A stretch of 15,965 nt of DNA, taken from the NCBI GenBank assembly GCA_046316025.1, contig JBKCXU010000014.1:1-15965 (forward strand), given 5' to 3'. Below are positions 1 to 6,530 of the stretch, in pieces. A model generated the notes under the pieces. The model saw nothing but the letters and a program-made list of their open reading frames with translations. It ran no database searches and was not told the origin of the DNA. Made by a program: the position numbers and the translations under genes. The stretch is from JAJTHJ01 sp046316025 (lineage in GTDB: Bacteria; Pseudomonadota; Gammaproteobacteria; Burkholderiales; Burkholderiaceae_F). Every line of letters begins with the position of its first letter. The first letter of the stretch is position 1.

Positions 1-1
1 G

Positions 2-862
2 CTACAGCGTGCTCGCCTTCGACCTGCCGGGGCATGGGCGCAGCGGCGGTGCCGCGCTCGCCACCGTGCCGGCGCGGATGTAGGCGGCAAAGCCTTCCTT
101 GACCAGCTCGCCGGCGATGGCCGCGACAAAGCCACCAATCAGCGCCTCCTGCCAGCGCACCTTGCAGTTGGGCACCAGCACGTACAGCGCCGCGTAGGCC
201 AGCCCGTTGACCAGCACCGGCAGGGTGTCGAAGACCGCCCGCAGCCACTGCGGCCACGCGCGCGAGAGGCCGGCCGCGCCCGAAAAGAGATACGAGCTCG
301 CCGCGAGGCTCGCGCCGATCAACACCGGCCCGACCGTGATCAGCGCCCAGTACACCAGCACCCGCTGCACGAGCGGGCGCTGGCGGCGCACGTACCACAG
401 GTCGTTGAGCACGCGATCGACGGTGGCGATCATCAGCATCGCGGTGACGAAGAGGAAGGCGAAGCCCAGCACCGTCAACTGCCCCGCCTTGGCGGCAAAG
501 CCGCTCAGGTTGCGCAGCAAAGTACTGGCGTAGGCCTCGGGCAGCAAGTCGCGGATCAGGTTCTTCTCCAGCGCCAGGCGGAACTCCGCGAACATCGGAA
601 AGGTGGCAAACACCGCGGCGACGATTGCCAGCAGCGGCACCAGTGCAAGCACGGTGGTGAAGGTCAGGCTCGCCGCCACCTGCGCCAGCCGCATTTCGCG
701 CGCGCGGCGGGCGGCAAAGCGCAGCACCTCGCGCGCGCGCGCCAGCCGCGGGCGGAGCTGCGCGGGGTCGAGCAGGCGCTGGGCGGCGGCAGGCAGTGTG
801 CTGGGAATTACAGGTCGATAGACTTCACCCGGCACTTTACCCGCGGGTGAGCGAGTGGACAT
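2..862 (-). CDS. BrkB/YihY (UPF0761) family inner-membrane protein, C-terminally truncated
   Basis: This is a polytopic inner-membrane protein of the BrkB/YihY (formerly 'ribonuclease BN') family, whose molecular role is not settled. I see membrane segments at about residues 65-88, 128-148, 169-193, 214-231 and 239-258. The family blocks SLTFTTVLALVPLL (65-78) and VRWQEALIGGFVAAI (235-249) are clear. The family motif continues through YIRAGTV (261-267), where relatives go on into another membrane helix and often a cytoplasmic tail. Here it changes abruptly to a low-complexity sequence and a stop at the window edge, so the last helix is missing. The ATG at 862 overlaps the divergent quinone reductase start by 8 bases. 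The first 30 residues or so are not family-like, so a start further inside is possible. The product as drawn is probably not functional. Confidence 0.8.
   Translation of the reverse strand: MSTRSPAGKVPGEVYRPVIPSTLPAAAQRLLDPAQLRPRLARAREVLRFAARRAREMRLAQVAASLTFTTVLALVPLLAIVAAVFATFPMFAEFRLALEKNLIRDLLPEAYASTLLRNLSGFAAKAGQLTVLGFAFLFVTAMLMIATVDRVLNDLWYVRRQRPLVQRVLVYWALITVGPVLIGASLAASSYLFSGAAGLSRAWPQWLRAVFDTLPVLVNGLAYAALYVLVPNCKVRWQEALIGGFVAAIAGELVKEGFAAYIRAGTVASAAPPLRPCPGRSKASTL
3..83 (+). pseudogene. Fragment of an alpha/beta hydrolase at the window edge
   Basis: Reading from base 3 on the plus strand gives YSVLAFDLPGHGRSGG and then a stop at 81-83. The DLPGHGRS block is a hallmark of the alpha/beta hydrolase fold, in the segment after strand beta-4, well before the nucleophile elbow. 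Neither the oxyanion region nor the catalytic triad is present, so this is only an internal piece. The opposite strand of the same bases is the aberrant tail of a BrkB-type membrane protein, and the true hydrolase reading probably ends near base 60-67. It could be the remnant of a rearranged gene or a chimeric contig end. I am confident of the motif but not of its biological meaning. Confidence 0.5.
846..850 (+). promoter_or_regulatory. Ribosome binding site deciding the GTG start of wrbA
   Basis: GGTGA at 846-850 matches the downstream half of the AGGAGGTGA anti-SD complement and sits 4 bases before the GTG at 855, which is proper spacing for this half-site. No ATG, and no other usable start, lies in frame nearby. 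The site is inside a 10-base palindrome, ACCCGCGGGT (839-848). Confidence 0.45.
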
Positions 863-1445
863 TCTGGTTCTCTACTACAGCCGCCACGGCGCCACCCGGC
901 GCCTGGCCGAATTCGTGGCGCAAGGCGTGGACAGCGTGCCCGGCTGCGCGGCGCGGCTGCGCACGGTGCCGCCGGTGGCGGCGGTCACCGCCACTGCCGC
1001 GCCGCCGGTGCCGCCGGAAGGCAGCCCGTATGCCGAACCGCGCGACTTGGAAGAATGCGCCGGCCTCGCACTCGGCTCGCCCACGCGCTTCGGCAACATG
1101 GCTGCGCCGTTGAAGTACTTCCTCGACGGCACCGTCGGCCAGTGGATGAGCGGTGCGCTGGCCGGCAAGCCGGCGGCGGTGTTCACCTCGACCAACTCGC
1201 TGCACGGCGGGCAGGAGACGACGCTGCTGTCGATGATGCTTCCGCTGCTGCACCACGGAATGCTCATCGTCGGCCTGCCCTATTCCGAGCCGGACTTGTC
1301 GGCGACGAAGAGCGGCGGCTCGCCCTACGGCGCCAGCCACCATGCGCGCAGCGACGGCGCGCAGGGCGTGACCGACGAAGAAAAGCGGTTGGCGATTGCG
1401 CTGGGCAAGCGGCTCGCGCAATCGGCGTTGAAGCTCGCGGCATGA
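855..1445 (+). CDS. wrbA: WrbA-type NAD(P)H:quinone oxidoreductase (flavodoxin-like)
   Basis: This is a flavodoxin-fold FMN enzyme of the WrbA family, which in characterised members reduces quinones by two electrons with NAD(P)H and so avoids semiquinone radicals. The N-terminal strand and phosphate loop YYSRHGAT (residues 7-14) bind the FMN phosphate. The block GSPTRFGNMAAPLKYFLDGT is diagnostic of WrbA, and the C-terminal half holds the family's TNSLHGGQETT and YSEP segments. At 196 residues it is close to the usual 198-205. The GTG start at 855 is the only sensible start and has an SD-like GGTGA. Its stop overlaps the next gene's ATG (ATGA), so translation of the two is probably coupled. 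I am sure of the family; the physiological quinone is unknown. Confidence 0.9.
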   Translation: MDILVLYYSRHGATRRLAEFVAQGVDSVPGCAARLRTVPPVAAVTATAAPPVPPEGSPYAEPRDLEECAGLALGSPTRFGNMAAPLKYFLDGTVGQWMSGALAGKPAAVFTSTNSLHGGQETTLLSMMLPLLHHGMLIVGLPYSEPDLSATKSGGSPYGASHHARSDGAQGVTDEEKRLAIALGKRLAQSALKLAA

Positions 1446-2845
1446 GCCTGCTCGACGCCCTGCGCGCAGCGGTCGGCATCGACAACGTGCTGACCGCAGC
1501 GGCCGACATGGCGCCGTACCTGACCGACTGGCGCAAGCGCTACACCGGCGCGGCGCAGGCGGTGGTGCGGCCGGCCGATACCGCACAGGTCGCCGCAGCG
1601 GTGCGCGCCTGCGTGGCCGCGCGCGCGCCGATGGTGCCGCAGGGCGGCAACACCGGGCTGGTCGGCGGCGGCACGCCGGACGCCAGCGGCGACGCCGTGG
1701 TGATTTCGCTGGCGCGGCTAGACCGCATCCGCGCGCTCGACACCGCCAACGACACGATCACCGTCGAAGCCGGCGGCATCCTGCAAGCCGTGCAGGACGC
1801 GGCGCGCGCGGCGGGGCGGCTCTTCCCGCTTTCGCTGGCGGCAGAAGGCAGCGCGACCATCGGCGGCAACCTGTCCACCAATGCCGGCGGCACCCAGGTG
1901 CTGCGCTATGGCAATACGCGCGAGCTGACGCTGGGGCTGGAAGTCGTGTTGCCGAGCGGCGAGGTCTGGGACGGTCTGCGCGGCCTGCGCAAGGACAACA
2001 CCGGCTACGACTTGAAGCACTTGTTCATCGGCGCCGAAGGCACGCTCGGCATCATCACCGCCGCAACGCTGAAGCTTCATCCGCTGCCCGCCGCGCGGAT
2101 GACGGCCTTCGCCGCGGTGCCGTCGCTGGAGGCGGCCACCGCCTTGCTCGACCGCGCGCGCGCCGCAGCGGGGCCGGTGCTGACCGGCTTCGAGGTGATG
2201 TCGGATGCCTGCCTGCGCAAGCTCGCGCGCGAGCTGCCGCAGGTGCGGCTGCCGCTCGCCATTGCGCAGCCCTGGTTCGTGCTGCTGGAGTTGTCGGACC
2301 ACGAGAGCGAGGTGCACGCCGCGGCGCAGTTGGAAGCCCTGCTCGGCGCCGCCTTCGAGGCGGGCGAGGCGGCCGACGCCGTGGTCGCGCAGTCGCTCGC
2401 CGAGGCCGCGGACCTCTGGCGCGTGCGCGAGGCGATCCCCGAAGCGCACGCCAAAGCGGGCGGCAACGTCAAGCACGACATCGCGCTGCCGGTGTCGCGC
2501 ATCGGCGAGTTCGTCGCCAGCACCGATGCGGCCTTGCAGGCGCGCTTTCCGTGGATTGCGCCCTCGGTGTTCGGGCATCTGGGCGACGGCAATCTGCACT
2601 ACAACATGGGCACGCAGGACGGCACGCCGATTGCGGTCGCCTTCGCGCACGAAGCCGAGATCAACCGGATCGTCAACGACGCGGTGGCGGCACGCGGCGG
2701 CTCGATCGGCGCCGAGCACGGGCTGGGGCAGTTGAAGCGGCTCACGGTCCGCGACTACAAGCCGGCAATCGAGTTGGAGTTGATGCAGCGGATCAAGCAG
2801 GCATTCGACCCGCTGAACCTGATGAACCCCGGCAAAGTGCTCTGA
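1442..2845 (+). CDS. FAD-binding D-2-hydroxyacid dehydrogenase (D-2-hydroxyglutarate / D-lactate dehydrogenase type)
   Basis: This 467-residue flavoprotein belongs to the vanillyl-alcohol-oxidase superfamily, in the GlcD / D-LDH / D2HGDH branch. It should oxidise a D-2-hydroxyacid to the 2-oxoacid and pass electrons to a quinone or electron-transfer flavoprotein. The FAD pyrophosphate loop is PQGGNTGLVGG (66-76). The region GSATIGGNLSTNAGG is also part of the FAD site, and FIGAEGTLGIIT follows. In the substrate domain, GHLGDGN (378-384) and EHG (425-427) match the metal- and substrate-binding residues of the D2HGDH group, and the C-terminal FDPLNLMNPGKVL is the usual ending. The ATG at 1442 overlaps the wrbA stop, and no strong SD is seen, consistent with coupling. 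There is no GlcE or GlcF partner, which favours a stand-alone D2HGDH-like or D-lactate enzyme over glycolate oxidase. The exact substrate cannot be read from the sequence. Confidence 0.9.
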   Translation: MSLLDALRAAVGIDNVLTAAADMAPYLTDWRKRYTGAAQAVVRPADTAQVAAAVRACVAARAPMVPQGGNTGLVGGGTPDASGDAVVISLARLDRIRALDTANDTITVEAGGILQAVQDAARAAGRLFPLSLAAEGSATIGGNLSTNAGGTQVLRYGNTRELTLGLEVVLPSGEVWDGLRGLRKDNTGYDLKHLFIGAEGTLGIITAATLKLHPLPAARMTAFAAVPSLEAATALLDRARAAAGPVLTGFEVMSDACLRKLARELPQVRLPLAIAQPWFVLLELSDHESEVHAAAQLEALLGAAFEAGEAADAVVAQSLAEAADLWRVREAIPEAHAKAGGNVKHDIALPVSRIGEFVASTDAALQARFPWIAPSVFGHLGDGNLHYNMGTQDGTPIAVAFAHEAEINRIVNDAVAARGGSIGAEHGLGQLKRLTVRDYKPAIELELMQRIKQAFDPLNLMNPGKVL

Positions 2846-2855
2846 GGAGGAACCG

Positions 2856-3299
2856 ATGCGCCGGCTGCTACCACTGCTTCTCGCCTGTGCCGCGACGATG
2901 GCCCATGCGCAGACCACGCGCTGCGAGGCGCCGGACGGCAAGATCACCTATGTCAACGGCGGCTGCCCGGCCGGCACGCGAGCGGCCCGGTCGATCGACG
3001 CGGCGCCGCCCGCCAGCGACGCCGATCGCAAAGCCGCCGAGGCCCGCGCCGCCGCCGACCGCAAGCAGGCCGAGGCGCTCGACAGGCAGCAGCGCGCCGC
3101 GGACGAAAAGCTCGCCAAAGAGCGTGCCGCCCAGGCTGCGCGCGACGAGAAGCAGGCCCGGGAGTGCGCCAAGCTGGAACTGAAGCGCCGCCACGCGCAG
3201 GAGGACTTCGACCGCGCATCGGCGAAGAAGCGCGCCGACGCCGAAGTCAAACTGCGCCGCGCCGGCGAGGCTTACGCCGCCCAGTGCCCGCCCGGGTGA
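2856..3299 (+). CDS. Exported DUF4124-like protein with an Ala/Lys-rich coiled coil
   Basis: This 147-residue protein starts with a signal peptide (residues 1-19, cut after AHA). A short DUF4124-like module with the pattern RCEAPDGKITYVN..C follows, typical of small periplasmic proteins of Proteobacteria. The rest (about 50-140) is a highly charged Ala/Lys/Glu/Asp/Arg helix, very probably a coiled coil, and it ends near a Cys (QCPPG). A strong SD (GAGGAGG, 2845-2851) precedes the ATG at 2856, only 10 bases after the dehydrogenase stop, so it is probably in the same transcript. No enzymatic motif is visible. Export and the DUF4124 module are well supported, but the function is unknown. Confidence 0.75.
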   Translation: MRRLLPLLLACAATMAHAQTTRCEAPDGKITYVNGGCPAGTRAARSIDAAPPASDADRKAAEARAAADRKQAEALDRQQRAADEKLAKERAAQAARDEKQARECAKLELKRRHAQEDFDRASAKKRADAEVKLRRAGEAYAAQCPPG

Positions 3300-3425
3300 C
3301 CCGGCGCGAGCAGTTCGTCGCGCCCGCGGGGTGGTTCGCGCTACGCCGGCGCATGCGGTCGCAACCGCCCGCGCCGGCGCGACGAGCCAATAACCTTCCG
3401 CCCCACGACCACCACCGACTGCGCC

Positions 3426-4436
3426 ATGCCGACCTCGCCCCGAATCTCCCCCCGACCGCTTGCCGTTGCCGCGCTTGCGGCCTTTCTCGCCGCGCCGGCG
3501 CTGGCGCAAACATCCGCGCTGGACGCGCTGTTCGAGCGCGGCGATGCAGCGGTTATCGAGCGCGAAGTGCAGCGGCTGCTCGCCGCCAACCCGACGGAGC
3601 CGACGGCCCTGATGGCAGCGGCGCGGCTGGGCATCGAATCCGGCGACGAGGCCAAGCTCGACGCCGGCGTTGCCGCCGCCGAGCGCTGTGTCGCCGCGGC
3701 GCCCAAGCTGGCCGACTGCCAGCTGTGGCTGGGCCGCGTGCTGGGCGTCAAGGCGCTGAACGCGGGCATGCTCGGCGGGATGCGCTACGCGAGCCGGGTC
3801 AAGGCTGCGTTCGAGCAGGCGGTCGCGCTCGCACCGGACGACCTCACCGCGCGCTTCGATCTGAACCAGTTCCTGCTGATCGCACCGGGGGTCGCCGGCG
3901 GCAGCGTGGCCGCCGCGCGCCGCAACACCGAGGACTACGCCGCGCGCCAACCGGCGCGGGCCGAGATCCTGCGGGCGCAACTCGATGCCTACGAGGAGAA
4001 GTCCGCCGCCGCGCAAGAGCGGCTGCTGCGTATGCCGGTACCGACCGACCGCGCCGAGCGCGATTTGTGGGGCCAGGTGCTCGTCGCCATCGGCATCGGC
4101 TACGCGTTTGCCAAGCCGCCGCAGCTGGACGCGGCGCGCAAGCTGCTGGAGACCGCGTCCGCGCGCCGGCCCGACGATCCACAGCCGCGATACTGGCTGG
4201 GACGCGTGGCGCAGGAGCAGAAGCGCTACGACGACGCACGCCGACACTTCGAGCAGGCGACGCAGGCGCAACCACAGTGGCGCACCTGGTGGCGCCTGGC
4301 GCAGGTCCAGGAAGCGCTGGGCGAGGCCGCCGCCGCACTCGCCAACTACCAGCGCGCGCTCGGCGCCCGGCCCGGCGCACCGGAGAAGATTCGCAAGGAA
4401 ATCGAAGAGCGCGTCGCGGCGCTCAAGCCGCGCTGA
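3426..4436 (+). CDS. Exported tetratricopeptide-repeat protein
   Basis: This 336-residue protein has a signal peptide (residues 1-27, ending APALA before QTS) and alpha-helical repeats throughout. TPR-like units are clearest at the C-terminal end, for example YWLGRVAQEQKRYDDARRHF and LAQVQEALGEAAAALANYQ. The middle has the pattern FDLNQFLLIAPGVAGGS, which I recognise from a group of uncharacterised proteobacterial TPR proteins, followed by helix pairs with Ala and Arg. No enzyme domain is present, so it probably acts as a periplasmic scaffold. No SD precedes the ATG at 3426, but the signal peptide fits this start well. The 126 bases before it contain GC-rich dyads but no promoter I would defend. 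It converges on the flavoprotein gene downstream. Confidence 0.8.
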   Translation: MPTSPRISPRPLAVAALAAFLAAPALAQTSALDALFERGDAAVIEREVQRLLAANPTEPTALMAAARLGIESGDEAKLDAGVAAAERCVAAAPKLADCQLWLGRVLGVKALNAGMLGGMRYASRVKAAFEQAVALAPDDLTARFDLNQFLLIAPGVAGGSVAAARRNTEDYAARQPARAEILRAQLDAYEEKSAAAQERLLRMPVPTDRAERDLWGQVLVAIGIGYAFAKPPQLDAARKLLETASARRPDDPQPRYWLGRVAQEQKRYDDARRHFEQATQAQPQWRTWWRLAQVQEALGEAAAALANYQRALGARPGAPEKIRKEIEERVAALKPR

Positions 4437-4505
4437 GGCCGAGCGCGTCGCCAATACGCATCGTGGCAGGCAACGCAAGCGAACCCACCGCTGGCGCTCA
4501 GCCTC
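4435..4505. repeat. Inverted repeat spanning the two convergent stop codons
   Basis: GAGGC-C-GAGCGC (4435-4446) can pair with GCGCTC-A-GCCTC (4494-4505): 11 pairs with one mismatch around a 47-base loop. The stop codons of the plus-strand TPR gene (4434-4436) and the minus-strand flavoprotein gene (4498-4500) lie in the two arms. A run of T is absent on both strands, so it is not a standard intrinsic terminator. It may block convergent read-through or protect 3' ends. Confidence 0.35.
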
Positions 4506-5706
4506 CGGCCAGCGCCCGCCCCGCCGCCACCGCCGACGCCCACGCCCACTGGAAGTTGTAGCCGCCGAGCCAGCCGGTCACATCGACCACTTCGCCGATG
4601 AAGTGCAGCCCCGGCGCGCGCCGCGCTTCCAGCGTGGTTTGCGACAGCTCGTCGGTCGCCACGCCGCCGCGCGTGACCTCCGCTTTGCGCCAACCCTCGG
4701 TGCCGCTCGGATGCAGCCGCCAGCGCTGCAACAAGTCGGCAAGCACATGCGCCGCCTTGTCGGGCAGCTCCGCAATCCGGGTCTGCGCGTCGTAGCCGCA
4801 CAGCTCGACCCAGCCTTCGGCCAGCCGCCGCGGCAACAGACCGGCCAGCACATGGGCAAGCGTTTGCCGGCTGCCTGCCTTGGCGGCGATCAGCGCGGCG
4901 GCGAGTTCGCCTGGCGCAAAACGCGGGGCGAGGTCGAGTGCGATCTCCTCGCCCGACTGCCAGAAGCTCGATATCTGCAGGATCGCCGGGCCGGACAGGC
5001 CGCGGTGGGTGAAAAGCAGGTCTTCGTCGAAAGTGACGCCGCCGCCGTGCACGCGCACGTCGAGCGCCATGCCGGCCAGCGCCGCGAAGCGTGCCCAGCT
5101 TGTGGCATCGAAGGTCAGTGGCACCAACGCCGGCCGCGGCTCGACGATCCGCAGGCCGAACTGCCGCGCGATCCGGTAGCCGAAGTCGGTCGCGCCGATC
5201 TTGGGGATCGACAGGCCACCGGTGGCGATCGCCAACCGGCGCGTGCGCTGCGGGCCGGCGTCGGTTTCGAGTTCGTAGTCCTCACCGGCGCGGCCCACGC
5301 GCAGCACGCGGCAAGGCATCGCCCAGCGCACGCCGGCGGCGTTGCACTCGGCGCGCAGCATGGCGATGATCTGCTCGCTCGAACCGTCGCAGAAGAGCTG
5401 GCCCTTGTGTTTCTCGTGAAAGGCGATCCCGTGGCGCCGCACGAGTGCCACGAAGTCCGCCGGCGTGTAGCGGGCGAGCGCCGAGCGGCAAAAGTGCGGG
5501 TTGGCCGAGATGAAGTTCTCCGGCGCCGCGTTGATGTTGGTGAAGTTGCAGCGCCCGCCGCCGGAGATGCGAATTTTTTCCGCAAGCCGCTCGGCATGGT
5601 CGATCAGCAGCACGCGCGCACCACGCTGACCGGCCACGGCGGCGCACATCATGCCGGCTGCGCCGGCACCGATCACGATCGCGTCCCAAGCGGTGCGCAC
5701 AGTCAC
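4498..5706 (-). CDS. BaiN/HI0933 family NAD(P)/FAD-dependent oxidoreductase
   Basis: This 402-residue flavoprotein belongs to the HI0933/YhiN/BaiN family, which uses a Rossmann FAD domain. The dinucleotide motif VIGAGAAGMM is at 11-20, and the family hallmark GGGRCNFTN is at 49-57. The middle domain ends in the block ATGGLSIPKIGATDFGY. GEVVDVTGWLGGYNFQWAW near the C-terminus is the second hallmark and closes over FAD. Homologues include BaiN, implicated in bile-acid dehydroxylation in gut clostridia, but in Proteobacteria the substrate is not established. The GTG at 5706 is chosen because it directly precedes the first beta strand; no clear SD is seen. Upstream on the same strand is a low-GC secreted-protein gene with a terminator-like hairpin in between. 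The family is certain; the reaction is unknown. Confidence 0.88.
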   Translation of the reverse strand: MTVRTAWDAIVIGAGAAGMMCAAVAGQRGARVLLIDHAERLAEKIRISGGGRCNFTNINAAPENFISANPHFCRSALARYTPADFVALVRRHGIAFHEKHKGQLFCDGSSEQIIAMLRAECNAAGVRWAMPCRVLRVGRAGEDYELETDAGPQRTRRLAIATGGLSIPKIGATDFGYRIARQFGLRIVEPRPALVPLTFDATSWARFAALAGMALDVRVHGGGVTFDEDLLFTHRGLSGPAILQISSFWQSGEEIALDLAPRFAPGELAAALIAAKAGSRQTLAHVLAGLLPRRLAEGWVELCGYDAQTRIAELPDKAAHVLADLLQRWRLHPSGTEGWRKAEVTRGGVATDELSQTTLEARRAPGLHFIGEVVDVTGWLGGYNFQWAWASAVAAGRALAGG

Positions 5707-5715
5707 CGAAGGACG

Positions 5716-5753
5716 AAAAAGCGACTCTGGTCAGCGAAAGCGATTCGCTCACC
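5716..5753 (-). terminator. Possible intrinsic terminator after the low-GC secreted-protein gene
   Basis: On the minus strand, GGT-G-AGCGAA, a TCGCT loop, then TTCGCT-G-ACC form a 9-pair stem with one G-G mismatch (5729-5753). A T5 run follows 8 bases later (5720-5716). The stem is modest and the T-run is displaced, so termination is plausible but weak. The hairpin sits between the stop at 5781 and the flavoprotein start at 5706. It would separate the inserted gene from its neighbour. Confidence 0.35.
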
Positions 5754-5780
5754 TTGGTAATGCGACAACTGCCCGCTTTC

Positions 5781-6380
5781 TCAGTTTGGCGTCACGACAA
5801 AAGTCACGATGGCGCTATAGGTGCGCCCATTGGCCGCAAGTTCGTTGATACCTAAACTCACCCGCATGTTGTCGCCGAGTGTGCCGCACTCGGAGGAAGA
5901 CCCCCGCGCGACGCCGGCTCCGAGCGTCGCGGTGAAGGCATTGGTCCCGTTGTTCTGTGGATTCAAAGCGCCGCTTAAGCCGGTCGTTGTGAGATCGGGG
6001 CGAGTCAGCACAAGATTCATTGGAACTGTCGCTCCGGACGAATCCGTTGCGTTCAAGCGCCATAGGCCGCTCTCTGCAGGACCCGTACTAATCGCAACTT
6101 GAAGGGACACCGCACCACCGGTCGTCTCCACCACGCAAAAGTTGTCCGAGGTCCCTTTGGATCCATAACCGCCGTGGGGCACCGGCGAGCTGTTGTTCAA
6201 GGTTAGATCGTCCAAGTTGAGGACTTGCACGAGCCTCGGTGGTGGCGGTGCGTTTGCCGTCACATTCAGCGATCCGGTGGACGATGATCCCAGTGTGCCA
6301 TTCGACGCGGCCCCAGCCACGCCGCTAGCGAAAACAAGTGCCGCAGCGATGAGGCAGGTGCTGCGATTAAGGCTGTTCAT
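5781..6380 (-). CDS. Small secreted beta-rich protein of unknown function (low-GC insert)
   Basis: This 199-residue protein has a signal peptide (about 1-24, VAGA before ASNG). The mature part is rich in Ser, Thr, Gly and Asn, with alternating hydrophobics typical of a secreted beta sandwich. It contains two cysteines, C82 (NFCVV) and C165 (SSECG), that could form a disulfide. The pattern of STG near the N-terminus, a LxxLDDLTL strand, a FCVVE core strand and a final strand RTYSAIVTFVVTP resembles small secreted proteins distantly like spore-coat U or pilin-type subunits. I cannot assign a family. A strong SD (AAGGAG) precedes the ATG. Base composition is unlike its neighbours: 34 of 60 bases (57%) are G or C at 5941-6000 against 47 of 60 (78%) at 5041-5100. 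It probably arrived by transfer, or is under different selection. Confidence 0.7.
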   Translation of the reverse strand: MNSLNRSTCLIAAALVFASGVAGAASNGTLGSSSTGSLNVTANAPPPPRLVQVLNLDDLTLNNSSPVPHGGYGSKGTSDNFCVVETTGGAVSLQVAISTGPAESGLWRLNATDSSGATVPMNLVLTRPDLTTTGLSGALNPQNNGTNAFTATLGAGVARGSSSECGTLGDNMRVSLGINELAANGRTYSAIVTFVVTPN

Positions 6381-6392
6381 GATCGGTCTCCT

Positions 6393-6530
6393 TCAAGCAA
6401 TCGATACTGAGTTCCCAAAAGTCACGTTAACGTTGCCGCACTCCGAGGGCAAGATGACTCTGGTCATCCAATAGCCACCCCCCGATTGCCTTGTCCCGAC
6501 TGGCGCCGCGCTGCCCCGACCAGCGTTCAC
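6393..6530 (-). pseudogene. Short open frame resembling a piece of a related secreted protein
   Basis: On the minus strand an open frame runs from 6530 to a stop at 6393-6395. It includes LPSECGNVNVTFGNSVSIA, just before the SD of the low-GC secreted-protein gene. The SECG tetrapeptide, and the DNA around it, resemble the C165 region of that gene (SSECG). The + strand bases TGCCGCACTC at about 5881 and 6434 are identical and each is followed by a short G/A-rich stretch. GTG or ATG starts exist, but no SD is convincing. It may be the decayed tail of a paralogue, or chance. Confidence 0.25.

Noticed and set aside
3300..3425. Terminator or promoter before the TPR gene
   Set aside because: Several short GC palindromes such as GCGCCGGCG are present, but no stem with a T-run and no recognisable -35/-10 pair.
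6381..6526. Sigma-70 promoter for the low-GC secreted-protein gene
   Set aside because: The best pair (TTGCCC, 17 bases, TAACGT) matches only about half of the -10 consensus; not strong enough to list.
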